In this document: in pieces, positions 45,221-53,968 of the stretch | How positions within the stretch are numbered: the stretch's first letter is position 1 | Layout: each line of letters starts with the position of its first letter | From: Roseovarius dicentrarchi | GTDB lineage: Bacteria; Pseudomonadota; Alphaproteobacteria; Rhodobacterales; Rhodobacteraceae | Assembly: GCF_003316635.1 (NCBI RefSeq) | Contig: NZ_QNQP01000002.1 | Coordinates: 62,001-126,000 of the forward strand | Direction of reading: 5' to 3' | DNA: 64,000 nt | The notes under the pieces: generated by a model | What the model was told of the DNA's origin: nothing | What the model saw: only the letters and a program-made list of their open reading frames with translations | Database searches by the model: none | Made by a program: the position numbers and the translations under genes

Positions 45221-46039
45221 TCACAGGTTATCGGCCTGCGGCATGCCCAGCACATGAAATCCGCCATCGACGCGGATGATCTCGCCCGTTGTGCAGGCGC
45301 CCGCGTCCGAGGCCAGATACACCGCCGTGCCGCCCACCGCCTCCAGCGTGGCATTGGCGCGCAGGGGCGCGTTCATATCGGTGTGCTTATAGGTGCGCCG
45401 CGCGCCGCCGATGGCCGCGCCGGCCAGTGTTTTCATCGGGCCGGGGGATATCGCGTTGACGCGGATGCCGTCTGGCCCCAAGTCGTTGGCCAGATAGCGC
45501 GTCGCGCTCTCCAGTGCGGCCTTGGCAACACCCATGACGTTGTAGCTGGGCACCACGCGGTTGCTGCCCTGATAGGTCAGGGTCAACAGGGTGCCGCCAT
45601 TCTCCTGCATCATCGGATGCGCGCGGCGCGCCACGTCGATGAAGCTGTAGCAGGAGATATCCAGCGAATGTTTGAAATTGGCGCGGCTGGTGTTCAAAAA
45701 CCGGCCCGTCAGCTCGGACTTGTCCGAAAAAGCAATCGCATGCACCACGAAATCAATCGTCGGCCAGCGGTCCGCCAGCGCGGCGAACCCGGCATCGAGC
45801 GAGGCATCATCGGTCACATCGACGTCGACCATGAAATCGGACCCGACCGACGCCGCCAGCGGCTCCAGCCGCTTGCCGAATGCGTCGCCCTGATAGCTAA
45901 ACGCCAGTTCGGCGCCGGCGGTATGCATCGCCTTGGCAATGCCCCACGCGATCGAGCGGTCGTTGGCCACGCCCATGATCAAGCCGCGCTTGCCCTGCAT
46001 GGGCAGCGGTGCGGTCGGCAGGTCTGGTATCTGTGTCAT
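45221..46039 (-). CDS. fabI: Enoyl-[acyl-carrier-protein] reductase (NADH)
   Basis: The 272-aa short-chain dehydrogenase family enzyme performs the last reduction of each fatty-acid elongation cycle. It shows the N-terminal GVANDRSIAWGIAKAM nucleotide loop and the FabI catalytic Tyr-x6-Lys in SYNVMGVAKAALE; the preceding CYSF segment is also typical. It follows fabB with a six-base gap, so fabA-fabB-fabI form one operon. This is the target class of triclosan and diazaborines. Confidence 0.96.
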   Translation of the reverse strand: MTQIPDLPTAPLPMQGKRGLIMGVANDRSIAWGIAKAMHTAGAELAFSYQGDAFGKRLEPLAASVGSDFMVDVDVTDDASLDAGFAALADRWPTIDFVVHAIAFSDKSELTGRFLNTSRANFKHSLDISCYSFIDVARRAHPMMQENGGTLLTLTYQGSNRVVPSYNVMGVAKAALESATRYLANDLGPDGIRVNAISPGPMKTLAGAAIGGARRTYKHTDMNAPLRANATLEAVGGTAVYLASDAGACTTGEIIRVDGGFHVLGMPQADNL

Positions 46040-46045
46040 GCGGGC

Positions 46046-47275
46046 CTATCCGTGAAATTTGCTGAGCAGCATGGAGCCGTTGGTGCCGCCAAAGCCGAAA
46101 GAGTTGGTCATCACCGTGTCCAGCCCGGCATTGTCGACGCGGCTGGTCGCCACCTCGGCCGCGTCCAGCGCGGGGTCGAGGTTTTCGACGTTGATTGACG
46201 GGATGATGAAATCGTCCTGCAAGGCCAGCAGGCAATAGATCGCCTCCTGCGCCCCCGTTGCGCCCTGGCTGTGGCCCGTCATCGACTTGGTCGAGCTGAT
46301 CGGCGGGGTGGACCCCTGGCCAAAGACGCGGCGCACCGCCTCGACCTCGCCCACGTCGCCCACGGGTGTCGACGTGCCATGCGCGTTGATATAGCTGACG
46401 CGGCGATCCTCGCCCAATGTACGCAGCGCGCCGCGCATCGCCCGCTCGCCGCCCTCGCCCGATGGCGCCACCATGTCGGCCCCGTCGGATGTGGCGGCAA
46501 AACCGGTGACTTCGGCATAGATCTTGGCGCCGCGCGCCTGCGCATGCTCCAGCGCCTCCAGCACCAGAATCGCACCGCCGGCGGAGATGACAAACCCATC
46601 ACGGCCTGCGTCAAACGCACGGCTCGCCTTTTCGGGCGTGTCGTTATATTTCGACGACATCGCGCCCATCGCATCGAACAGGCAGGACAGCGTCCAATCC
46701 AGTTCTTCGCCGCCGCCGCCGAACATGATGTCCTGCTGCCCCAGCGCGATCTGTTGCGCCGCCATGCCGATGCAATGCAGCGAGGTCGAGCAGGCCGAGG
46801 TGATCGAGAAGTTCATGCCCTTGATCTGGTAGGCCGTCGCCAGATTGGCGCTGACGGTCGAGGACATGCATTTTGGCACCGCAAACGGCCCGATCCGCTT
46901 GGTCGCGCCGGTTTTCAGGACGGTCTGATGCGCACTGAACAGCGCGCTGGTCGATGGCCCGCCAGACCCGGCGATCAGCCCGGTCATGGGGTTGATCACG
47001 TCCGATGTCTCCAGCCCCGCATCGGCAATGGCCTGACCCATGGCGATATGCGCATAGGCCGCACCCGGCCCCATGAAGCGCAACGTGCGCTTGTCCACAT
47101 GATCGGCCAGATCAAGGTCAATCGCGCCGGCGACGCGGCTGCGAAATCCATGCTCGGCCATTTCCTCGCTTGCGGTGATGCCGGACGTGCCGGCCTTCAG
47201 CGATGCCAGAACCTCATCGGCACTGTTGCCGATGGACGAGACGATTCCCAAGCCTGTTACGACCACGCGGCGCAT
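46046..47275 (-). CDS. fabB: 3-oxoacyl-[acyl-carrier-protein] synthase I
   Basis: The 409-aa condensing enzyme has the Cys-His-His triad: Cys162 in TSACSTSLHC, a His in INAHGTSTPVGD and a His in GHSQGATG. The FabB-type identity is supported by the adjacent fabA, since the pair makes unsaturated fatty acids anaerobically. It lies 31 bp after fabA. Confidence 0.96.
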   Translation of the reverse strand: MRRVVVTGLGIVSSIGNSADEVLASLKAGTSGITASEEMAEHGFRSRVAGAIDLDLADHVDKRTLRFMGPGAAYAHIAMGQAIADAGLETSDVINPMTGLIAGSGGPSTSALFSAHQTVLKTGATKRIGPFAVPKCMSSTVSANLATAYQIKGMNFSITSACSTSLHCIGMAAQQIALGQQDIMFGGGGEELDWTLSCLFDAMGAMSSKYNDTPEKASRAFDAGRDGFVISAGGAILVLEALEHAQARGAKIYAEVTGFAATSDGADMVAPSGEGGERAMRGALRTLGEDRRVSYINAHGTSTPVGDVGEVEAVRRVFGQGSTPPISSTKSMTGHSQGATGAQEAIYCLLALQDDFIIPSINVENLDPALDAAEVATSRVDNAGLDTVMTNSFGFGGTNGSMLLSKFHG

Positions 47276-47306
47276 GGCGTTCTCCCTTTTGTCCTGATAC
47301 CGGCGC

Positions 47307-47816
47307 TCAGCTTTCGCTGAGCGCGACCTTCATGTCCTTGACGAGATAGATGACCTCGCCGTCCGCCTCGACCCGGCCATCGGCGACGCCCATGGTCAGG
47401 CGGCGCGTCTGCACGGCCTTTGTGAAATCAACGTGATATGTCAGCATTTTGCGATCCGGGCGCACCATGCCCGTCAGCTTGACCTCGCCCACACCCAGCG
47501 CATAACCGCGCCCCTGCCAGCCGCGCCAGCCAAGGTTGAAGCCGGTCAGTTGCCACAGACCGTCCAGACCCAGGCAGCCGGGCATGATCGGATTGCCCGG
47601 AAAATGGCAGTCAAAGAACCACAGGTCGGGCGTGATATCGAATTCGGCGGTGATATGCCCCTTGCCATGCGCGCCGCCATCGGCGGACACATCGGTGATC
47701 CGGTCCATCATCAACATGGGCGGTTCGGGCAGCTGGGCGTTGCCGGGGCCGAACAGCTCGCCTCGGGCGCATTTCAGCAGGTCTTCTTTTCCGAAATGCG
47801 TCGGGTAATCTGCCAT
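47307..47816 (-). CDS. fabA: 3-hydroxydecanoyl-ACP dehydratase/isomerase
   Basis: The 169-aa hot-dog-fold enzyme dehydrates 3-hydroxydecanoyl-ACP and isomerises the trans-2 product to cis-3, the branch point for unsaturated fatty acids. The catalytic His71 ([14 protein letters not shown]) and Asp85 (LGLDGLWQ) match E. coli His70 and Asp84. The start at 47816 (MADYPTHF) was chosen for homology; the frame remains open upstream. It is divergent from irr. Confidence 0.96.
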   Translation of the reverse strand: MADYPTHFGKEDLLKCARGELFGPGNAQLPEPPMLMMDRITDVSADGGAHGKGHITAEFDITPDLWFFDCHFPGNPIMPGCLGLDGLWQLTGFNLGWRGWQGRGYALGVGEVKLTGMVRPDRKMLTYHVDFTKAVQTRRLTMGVADGRVEADGEVIYLVKDMKVALSES

Positions 47817-47930
47817 TCGGGCGGTCCTTTCGGCGTTGGATCTGGTCATTGTCGGTAATCGCGCCATATCCTCTAACACCCCGGCCCGCGCCCATGCAAG
47901 CCTGCGAGGGCAGCGCCATGCGCCCAAGTT

Positions 47931-47971
47931 GGGAAATCTATTTGAAATTCCCAGGCAGCACACTCTATATT
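47931..47971 (+). promoter_or_regulatory. Predicted irr promoter with overlapping inverted repeat
   Basis: TTGAAA (47942-47947) and TATATT (47966-47971) are spaced by 18 bases, about 30 bp before the irr start. An imperfect inverted repeat, GGGAA (47931-47935) with TTCCC (47948-47952), covers the -35 box and could be an operator. Confidence 0.55.
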
Positions 47972-48000
47972 GGGGGCAAGTTAACAGGATCCATCCCACC

Positions 48001-48435
48001 ATGACATGCACAGCAACACCAGAAGCAACGCAGCGCGGGTCGCAATGGCTGACCAGCGCCGGGGTACGTCCCACCCGTCAGCGCGTGGCCTTGGCCGCCA
48101 TGCTGATCGGTGACGGACAGCACCGGCACGTCACTGCCGAAAGCCTTTTTGCAGATGTTCAACGCTGCGGCGAGCAGGTCTCGCTTGCCACCGTCTACAA
48201 CACGCTGCGCGCCTTTTGCGAGGCGGGCCTGATGCAGGAGGTGCTGGTCGACGGCATGAAATCCTATTTCGACACCAATGCCCACGACCATCCGCATTTC
48301 TTCTGGGAAGACGAAAACCGCCTGTCGGACGCCCCCGCCGATGAGCTGAAGATCACCAGCCTGCCCACGGCACCCGATGGCGCAGAAATTGCATCGGTCG
48401 ATGTGGTCATCCGCTTGCGCCGGAAATCCTCCTGA
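48001..48435 (+). CDS. irr: Iron response regulator Irr (Fur superfamily)
   Basis: The 144-aa regulator has the Fur-like winged helix ([13 protein letters not shown] ... [17 protein letters not shown]) and the His-rich haem/metal region HDHPHFFWE characteristic of Irr. In alphaproteobacteria Irr represses or activates iron-linked genes at iron-control elements when haem is low. It lies divergent to fabA-fabB-fabI; this neighbourhood is familiar from Rhodobacterales. The stop codon overlaps the quinone-reductase start as TGATG. Confidence 0.92.
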   Translation: MTCTATPEATQRGSQWLTSAGVRPTRQRVALAAMLIGDGQHRHVTAESLFADVQRCGEQVSLATVYNTLRAFCEAGLMQEVLVDGMKSYFDTNAHDHPHFFWEDENRLSDAPADELKITSLPTAPDGAEIASVDVVIRLRRKSS

Positions 48436-49421
48436 TGCGCGCGGCATGGTACAGCCGGTTCGGCGCGCCCGCCGATGTGATCGAACTGGGCGAAATTGAC
48501 GCGCCGGCCCCCGGCCCCGGCGATGTCCGGGTCAAGCTGGCATATTCCGGCGTAAACCCCTCTGACGCCAAGGCCCGCGCAGGCACCCGTCCGGGCGTGA
48601 CCAAGCCCCCGTTTGACCGTGTAATCCCCCATTCCGACGGTGCGGGTGTCATTGATGCGGTTGGCGATGGCGTGGATGCGGCCCGCATGGGGCAGGCCGT
48701 ATGGATTTATAACGGCCAGTGGCAGCGCGCCTTTGGCACCGCCGCCGAATATATCTGCCTGCCCGCTGCGCAGGCGGTTCCGCTACCGGGCGGCGTTGAC
48801 CCGCAAGTTGGCGCCGTGCTGGGCATTCCCGGCCTGACCGCCGCGCATACGGTTCTGGGTGGCGGCGACATTGCTGGCCAGACCATCCTGATCAGTGGCG
48901 GCGCGGGTGCGGTGGGCCATAACGCGGTGCAACTGGCCAAATGGGGCGGCGCCCGCGTTATTGCCACATGCAGCGCCGGCAGCATGGACAGGGTGCGCGC
49001 CGCAGGGGCCGACATCGTGCTGGATTACACCGATCCCGACCTTGCCGCGCAAATCATGGACGCCACTGGCGGCGCCGGTGTCGCGCGCGCGGTCGAGGTG
49101 GAATTCGGCGTAAACGCCGCCCTTCTGGCGGAGGTCATGGCGCCAAACGGCACGATCGCCGCCTATGGCTCGGGCAAGGATATGACGCCCGCCCTGCCCT
49201 TTGGTCCGCTGCTGTTCAAGGCGATCAAAATCGACATCACGCTGATCTATATCCTGCCAGAGGCCGAGCGTGCCTGTGCCATCACCCACCTGCACGACGC
49301 CCTTGCAGCAAAGGCGCTGACCCCCGCGATAGATCAGGTTTTTGACCTGGCCGATTGCGCCAAGGCGCACGATGCCGTGATGACGCCGGGCCGCGCCGGT
49401 GCTGTTTTGCTGCGGATCTAA
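48435..49421 (+). CDS. NADPH:quinone reductase-type MDR oxidoreductase
   Basis: The 328-aa protein belongs to the zinc-independent quinone oxidoreductase branch of the medium-chain dehydrogenases. It has the N-terminal GroES-like domain (GDVRVKLAYSGVNPSD) and the NADPH motif SGGAGAVGHNAVQLAK. The catalytic zinc ligands are absent. It shares one base with the irr stop and is probably expressed with irr. The natural substrate is uncertain (quinone or enal). Confidence 0.9.
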   Translation: MRAAWYSRFGAPADVIELGEIDAPAPGPGDVRVKLAYSGVNPSDAKARAGTRPGVTKPPFDRVIPHSDGAGVIDAVGDGVDAARMGQAVWIYNGQWQRAFGTAAEYICLPAAQAVPLPGGVDPQVGAVLGIPGLTAAHTVLGGGDIAGQTILISGGAGAVGHNAVQLAKWGGARVIATCSAGSMDRVRAAGADIVLDYTDPDLAAQIMDATGGAGVARAVEVEFGVNAALLAEVMAPNGTIAAYGSGKDMTPALPFGPLLFKAIKIDITLIYILPEAERACAITHLHDALAAKALTPAIDQVFDLADCAKAHDAVMTPGRAGAVLLRI

Positions 49422-49508
49422 GTAAATCTGATTGCGACTAGAAGGAACGCAGGTTCCAGAGGTCGGCAATGCCACCACATCCTGTTTAATTGTGGCGCCT
49501 CACAAAAA

Positions 49509-49540
49509 AAAATGGCTCCGGAGCAATCCGGAGCCATTTT
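49509..49540. terminator. Bidirectional intrinsic terminator
   Basis: A perfect 14-bp stem (49509-49522 with 49527-49540) closes a GCAA loop, with A/T runs on both sides. It serves the convergent quinone-reductase and FKBP genes. Confidence 0.92.
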
Positions 49541-49560
49541 CGTTTCAACTCTCAGGTCGA

Positions 49561-49989
49561 TCAGGCAATCGCGACCAGTTCGATATCGAACTTCAGGTCC
49601 TTGCCCGCCAGCGCGTGGTTGGCGTCCAGCGTGACATGCTCATCCGTGACTTCCAGAACGGTCACCGGCAGAACCTGGCCGTTTTCTGTCTGAACCTGCA
49701 ACTGCGTGCCGGGATCCAGCGGAATGTCTGCGGGAATACCTTCGCGCGGCACTTGCTGGCGCGCGTTGGGATCGACCTGGCCATAAGCCTGATCGGCGGG
49801 CACCTCGACGACCTTCTTGTCGCCAACGGTCATGCCCGGAATGGCCGTATCAAGGCCCGGAATGATCTGGCCCGAGCCGACCTCGAAAGACAGCGGATCG
49901 CGGCCATCGCTGCTGTCAAAGACGGTGCCGTCGGTCAGCGTGCCGGTATAATGAATGTGAACGGTATCGCCCGCTTTTACTTCGGTCAT
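49561..49989 (-). CDS. FKBP-type peptidyl-prolyl isomerase, SlyD-like
   Basis: The 142-aa protein has the FKBP catalytic fold (VHIHYTGTLTDGTVFDSS, PLSFEVGSGQIIPGLD) interrupted by an insert-in-flap chaperone domain (residues about 70-125, PREGIPADIPL ... HVTLDANHALAGKDL), as in SlyD. It lacks the metal-binding His/Cys tail of E. coli SlyD. It accelerates Pro isomerisation and holds unfolded chains. Start at 49989 has GGAG upstream; the frame runs open to 50115. Confidence 0.93.
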   Translation of the reverse strand: MTEVKAGDTVHIHYTGTLTDGTVFDSSDGRDPLSFEVGSGQIIPGLDTAIPGMTVGDKKVVEVPADQAYGQVDPNARQQVPREGIPADIPLDPGTQLQVQTENGQVLPVTVLEVTDEHVTLDANHALAGKDLKFDIELVAIA

Positions 49990-50288
49990 GGAAAGACTCC
50001 AGTTCTGGTGTGTTTGGGGGGTGAATGAATGGCAAGGCCGCGGCGCGCGCGGGTGCTTGTGCGAATTGGCAAAGTACTTAGCAACGCTACTGTGTGATTG
50101 CAAAGGGGTGCGCAAGGATTTCCCCGTAACGCCTTGATATAGTGATATTATTTAATGCAGCCAAGCTACCAATCCGGCCCGCATCTGGTAAATCATGCCG
50201 CATCCGGGATGCATAGAAGGGCCATTTACGGTCTTTCGTGCAAATTATATCCGTGACAATCTGTCATTCACCCTGAACGGAGCGCGCA

Positions 50289-50348
50289 ATGAAAAATCAC
50301 ACCAGCATCGCATTTGATCCGCGGCAATCCCTGTCAGGATTGCGCTGA
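50289..50348 (+). CDS. Possible 19-aa leader peptide coupled to the hydrolase gene
   Basis: ATG 50289 follows AACGGAG and opens a 19-codon frame (MKNHTSIAFDPRQSLSGLR) whose TGA shares one base with the hydrolase ATG (TGATG). This looks like translational coupling, but the hydrolase also has AGGA at a usable distance, so the short frame could be chance. The 300 bp between it and the FKBP gene hold nothing else I recognise. Confidence 0.35.
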   Translation: MKNHTSIAFDPRQSLSGLR

Positions 50349-51193
50349 TGGCGCGCTTTACCACTGCGGACGGGCTGTCGCTGCATTACGCCGATACCGC
50401 CGAGCATGAGGGCGGCGACGGCCCTGCCATTCTCTGCCTTGCCGGGCTGACGCGCAATTCGAGTGATTTTCGCTTTGTCCTGCCGTTTCTGGCGGGCTAC
50501 CGCGTGATCCGGATGGATTATCGCGGGCGCGGCCGATCAGACTATGCCGCCGATCCGGCCAGCTATTCCATCCCGCAAGAGGCGCAGGACGCGCTGGCGC
50601 TGCTGGATCATCTGGGGATCGCCAGCGCCACCATCCTTGGCACCTCGCGTGGCGGGCTGATCGCGATGTATCTGGCCGCGACCGCGCCGGACCGTCTGAA
50701 GGGCGCGATCCTGAACGATATCGGCCCCGAGCTGGCCGAGGGCGGGCTGGACCGGATCAAGCAATATGTCGGCCGGCGCCCCGGCTATGACAGCTATGAT
50801 GCCGCTGCCGGTGGGCTGGCCGCCGCGAACGAGGCGCAATTTCCCGGCGTCCCCCTGCCCCGTTGGCGGATGCATGCGGAAAACATCTGGGCCGAGCAGC
50901 CGGATGGCCCGCTGGCGCTGCGCTATGATGTGCGGCTGGTCGATGCTCTCAAGGATCTGACCGCCGCCCCCGCGCCCGATGTCTGGCCGGTCTTTGATGC
51001 GCTTGCGGCGCTGCCCCTGACCGTGCTGCGCGGCGGCAATTCCGATCTGCTCAGCCCGGACACATTCGAGCGGATGAAAACCCGCGCACCCGGCATGCGT
51101 GCCGTCACGGTGCCGGATCGCGGCCATGTGCCATTCCTTGACGAAGCCGAGGCGCTGGAGGGGATTCTGGCCCATCTGAAAGATCACGCATGA
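50348..51193 (+). CDS. Alpha/beta-hydrolase
   Basis: The 281-aa protein shows the alpha/beta-hydrolase pattern: MDYRGRGRSD, the nucleophile elbow GTSRG with Ser100, an acid in LRGGNSDLLSP and the catalytic His in DRGHVPFLDE. It has no signal peptide. Its stop overlaps the dehydratase start as ATGA, so it belongs to a three-gene catabolic-looking operon. The ester, lactone or amide substrate is unknown. Confidence 0.9.
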   Translation: MARFTTADGLSLHYADTAEHEGGDGPAILCLAGLTRNSSDFRFVLPFLAGYRVIRMDYRGRGRSDYAADPASYSIPQEAQDALALLDHLGIASATILGTSRGGLIAMYLAATAPDRLKGAILNDIGPELAEGGLDRIKQYVGRRPGYDSYDAAAGGLAAANEAQFPGVPLPRWRMHAENIWAEQPDGPLALRYDVRLVDALKDLTAAPAPDVWPVFDALAALPLTVLRGGNSDLLSPDTFERMKTRAPGMRAVTVPDRGHVPFLDEAEALEGILAHLKDHA

Positions 51194-52176
51194 GCAATAT
51201 CGACATGATCCGCGCCGCCGCCGCGCGGCTGGACGGATACGCGCGGCGCACGCCGCTCTTGTCCTCGCCTTTACTGGACCGGATCGCCGGGCGGCGCGTC
51301 TGGGTGAAACCGGAATGCCTGCAACATACCGGCAGCTTCAAATATCGCGGTGGATATGCCGCCGTTTCCGCGTTGGACGCGGCCACCCGCGCGCGCGGTG
51401 TGCTGGCGTATTCGTCCGGCAATCACGCGCAGGGCGTCGCGCTGGCCGCCGCGCAGCATGGCGTGCCAAGCGTCATCATCATGCCCGCCGACGCGCCCGC
51501 GATGAAGATCGCCAATACCCGCGCGCTTGGCGCCGAGGTGGTGCTGTATGACCGCGCCGGCGGACAGAGCCGCGAGGATCTGGGGAGCGCGCTGGAAAAC
51601 GAACGGGGCCTGACGTTGATCCGCCCCTTTGACGAACCGCAGGTGATTGCCGGCCAAGGCACCACCGGCTTGGAAATTGCCGAGGATGCCGCCGCACTGG
51701 GCCTCGGCCGCGCCGATGTGCTGGTCTGCTGCGGCGGCGGCGGGCTGACCTCTGGCATTGCGCTGGCGCTTGAGGCGGACGGCCCCGGCCTGCGCGCCCG
51801 CCCTTGCGAGCCTGAGGGGTTTGACGACACCGCCCGGTCGCTGAGTGCCGGGGCCATCCGGCGCAACGCGCAAACCTCGGGCGGGCTGTGCGACGCGATC
51901 ATCACGCCGCAGCCCGGCGACATCACCTTTCCCATCATGCAGCGCCTGTGCGGCCCCGGTCTGGTCGTCTCGGATAATGAAGCATTGCGCGCCATGGCGC
52001 TGGCATGGGGCCGGCTGAAGCTGGTTGCCGAACCCGGCGGCGCGGTCGCCCTGGCCGCCGCATTGTTCCGCGCGGACCAGATCGAAGGCGAGGATGTGAT
52101 CGTCGTCATATCGGGCGGCAACGTGGATGCACAGATATTCCAGCGCGCGCTGACCCATCTCGGGGATCTGACCTGA
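51190..52176 (+). CDS. PLP-dependent serine/threonine dehydratase family enzyme
   Basis: The 328-aa fold-type II PLP enzyme has the Schiff-base Lys51 in TGSFKYRGG, the SSGNHAQGVALAA phosphate-site region and the CCGGGGLTSG glycine loop. It lacks the C-terminal ACT domains of biosynthetic threonine dehydratase, so it is a catabolic serine/threonine or hydroxyamino-acid dehydratase. It is translationally linked to the hydrolase before it and the enolase-superfamily gene after it. Confidence 0.9.
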   Translation: MSNIDMIRAAAARLDGYARRTPLLSSPLLDRIAGRRVWVKPECLQHTGSFKYRGGYAAVSALDAATRARGVLAYSSGNHAQGVALAAAQHGVPSVIIMPADAPAMKIANTRALGAEVVLYDRAGGQSREDLGSALENERGLTLIRPFDEPQVIAGQGTTGLEIAEDAAALGLGRADVLVCCGGGGLTSGIALALEADGPGLRARPCEPEGFDDTARSLSAGAIRRNAQTSGGLCDAIITPQPGDITFPIMQRLCGPGLVVSDNEALRAMALAWGRLKLVAEPGGAVALAAALFRADQIEGEDVIVVISGGNVDAQIFQRALTHLGDLT

Positions 52177-52232
52177 TGCGCAGCGATCCCCCCATCATGC
52201 GGCGCAGCGTCGCCCCAGTCCGGAGCCAGACC

Positions 52233-53465
52233 ATGCGCCTTTCCACGCTCGACATCATCGTCACCGCGCCGCCCGCGCCCGGCTGGGGCGGGCGTTACTG
52301 GATACTGGTCAAGGTCACGACCGATACCGGCATCACCGGCTGGGGCGAGTGTTACGCCGCCAGCGTCGGCCCCGAAGCGATGCGCGCCGTGATCGACGAC
52401 GTGTTCGAGCGCCACATGGCCGGCGAGAACCCCGAGAATATCGAGATGATGTTTCGCCGGGTCTATTCATCCGGCTTCACGCAGCGCCCCGATCTGACGG
52501 TCATCGGCGCCTTTTCCGGGCTGGAGATGGCCTGCTGGGACATCTTGGGCAAGGCGCGCGGGCGCCCGGTTCACGCGCTGCTGGGCGGGCGGATGAATGG
52601 CCGCATTCGCGCCTACAGCTACCTCTATCCGCTGCCGCACCATGACGAGGATGAATTCTGGTCCTCGCCCGACATGGCCGCAGAAAGCGCGGCCGAGCTG
52701 GTGGATGAGGGCTATACCGCCGTCAAGTTCGATCCGGCCGGCCCTTACACCCTGCGCGGCGGCCATATGCCGTCCCTGGCCGATATCGACCAGTCCGTTC
52801 AGGTCTGCGCCGCCGTGCGCGAGGCGGTCGGCACCCGCGCCGATCTGCTGTTCGGCACGCATGGGCAGTTTACCACGGCAGGCGCGATCCGGCTGGGCCG
52901 CGCCATCGCGCCCTACGATCCCCTATGGTTTGAGGAGCCGATCCCGCCCGACAACGTGGCCGCGATGGCGCAGGTGGCACGTGCCACCGGCCTGCCGATC
53001 GCCACCGGCGAGCGGCTGTGTACCAAGGCCGAATTTGCCCCCGTCCTGCGCGAGGGCGCGGCCAGCATCCTGCAACCGGCGCTGGGGCGCGCGGGCGGCA
53101 TTTGGGAGTGCAAGAAAATCGCCGCGATGGCCGAGGTCTATAACGCGCAAATCGCGCCGCATCTTTATGCTGGACCCATCGAATGGGCGGCGAATGTGCA
53201 ACTGGCCGCAAGTATCCCGAACCTGCTGATGGCAGAAACCATCGACACGGAATTCCACCGCGCGCTGATCCGCAATTCCATCCGCATCGAGAACGGCTAT
53301 ATCACCGTGCCGGACACGCCCGGACTGGGCATCGCGGTGGACGAGGATCTGGCCCGCGCGCATCCCTATCGCGGCGAATCCCTGCATCTGGAAATGACCG
53401 AGGAGCCATGCAATTACCACGGTCCCAACGCCTTTACCGGCGGCGCGCCGCGCGGTCAGGACTGA
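52233..53465 (+). CDS. Enolase-superfamily enzyme, mandelate racemase/muconate lactonizing type
   Basis: The 410-aa protein has the N-terminal capping domain (WGECYAASVGPEA) and the barrel with VKFDPAGP, WFEEPIPPDN and TGERLCTK, where the two Glu are metal ligands, and IAPHLYAGP with a catalytic-type His. The first metal-ligand strand reads LLFGTHGQ where sugar-acid dehydratases usually have D-x-H/N-G, so the ligand set may differ. Probable substrate is a sugar acid or lactone. The ATG at 52233 has GGAG eight bases upstream; ATG 52176, overlapping the previous stop, is an alternative. Confidence 0.88.
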   Translation: MRLSTLDIIVTAPPAPGWGGRYWILVKVTTDTGITGWGECYAASVGPEAMRAVIDDVFERHMAGENPENIEMMFRRVYSSGFTQRPDLTVIGAFSGLEMACWDILGKARGRPVHALLGGRMNGRIRAYSYLYPLPHHDEDEFWSSPDMAAESAAELVDEGYTAVKFDPAGPYTLRGGHMPSLADIDQSVQVCAAVREAVGTRADLLFGTHGQFTTAGAIRLGRAIAPYDPLWFEEPIPPDNVAAMAQVARATGLPIATGERLCTKAEFAPVLREGAASILQPALGRAGGIWECKKIAAMAEVYNAQIAPHLYAGPIEWAANVQLAASIPNLLMAETIDTEFHRALIRNSIRIENGYITVPDTPGLGIAVDEDLARAHPYRGESLHLEMTEEPCNYHGPNAFTGGAPRGQD

Positions 53466-53890
53466 GGCGCGCGCGCCTCTCCCGGTACGGGAAAGATGAT
53501 GTCATACAGCCAGTTATAGACGAACGCATAGACCAGGTAGAACAGCGCGAACGCGATATCCATCCAGAACGCTTGAATCAGCGTGATGCCCAGATACCAT
53601 GCCAGAAACGGCATCAGGACCAGCAGCAGGCCAAACTCGAACAGGGCCGAGTGAAAAATGCGCAGGCCCAGCCCCTTGCGGGTATGGCCCACGCGGGCCT
53701 GCATCACCTTGTCAAATGCCAGGTTGAAAATGTAGGTCCACAATGTCGCCAGCGTGGCGCTGACCACGGCGACGATGCCCATATCGTGGATCGGCAGGCT
53801 GAACGCCCAGCCGCCCACAGGCACCACGATGGCCAGTCCCAGCCCCTCGAACATCAGGGCGTGGCGGATACGGTCGGCTGTGCTGCGCAT
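53456..53890 (-). CDS. PACE-family efflux transporter
   Basis: The 144-aa membrane protein has four hydrophobic helices arranged as two bacterial transmembrane pair repeats, with R-x-x-H-A-L-M-F-E-G-L at the N-terminus and RIFHSALFEFGLL in the second repeat. The conserved Glu in helix 1 is the proton-coupling residue of the AceI-like Proteobacterial Antimicrobial Compound Efflux family, which exports biocides and short-chain diamines. GGGAGAGG precedes the ATG. It overlaps the end of the convergent enolase-superfamily gene by 10 bases. Confidence 0.9.
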   Translation of the reverse strand: MRSTADRIRHALMFEGLGLAIVVPVGGWAFSLPIHDMGIVAVVSATLATLWTYIFNLAFDKVMQARVGHTRKGLGLRIFHSALFEFGLLLVLMPFLAWYLGITLIQAFWMDIAFALFYLVYAFVYNWLYDIIFPVPGEARAPQS

Positions 53891-53968
53891 GGCGCCTCTC
53901 CCTGCATTGTGCTGCCCCGCCATAGCGCCGCAGCCGAGGCGCCGCAACTTGTGGTCACCGCGCCGTGA

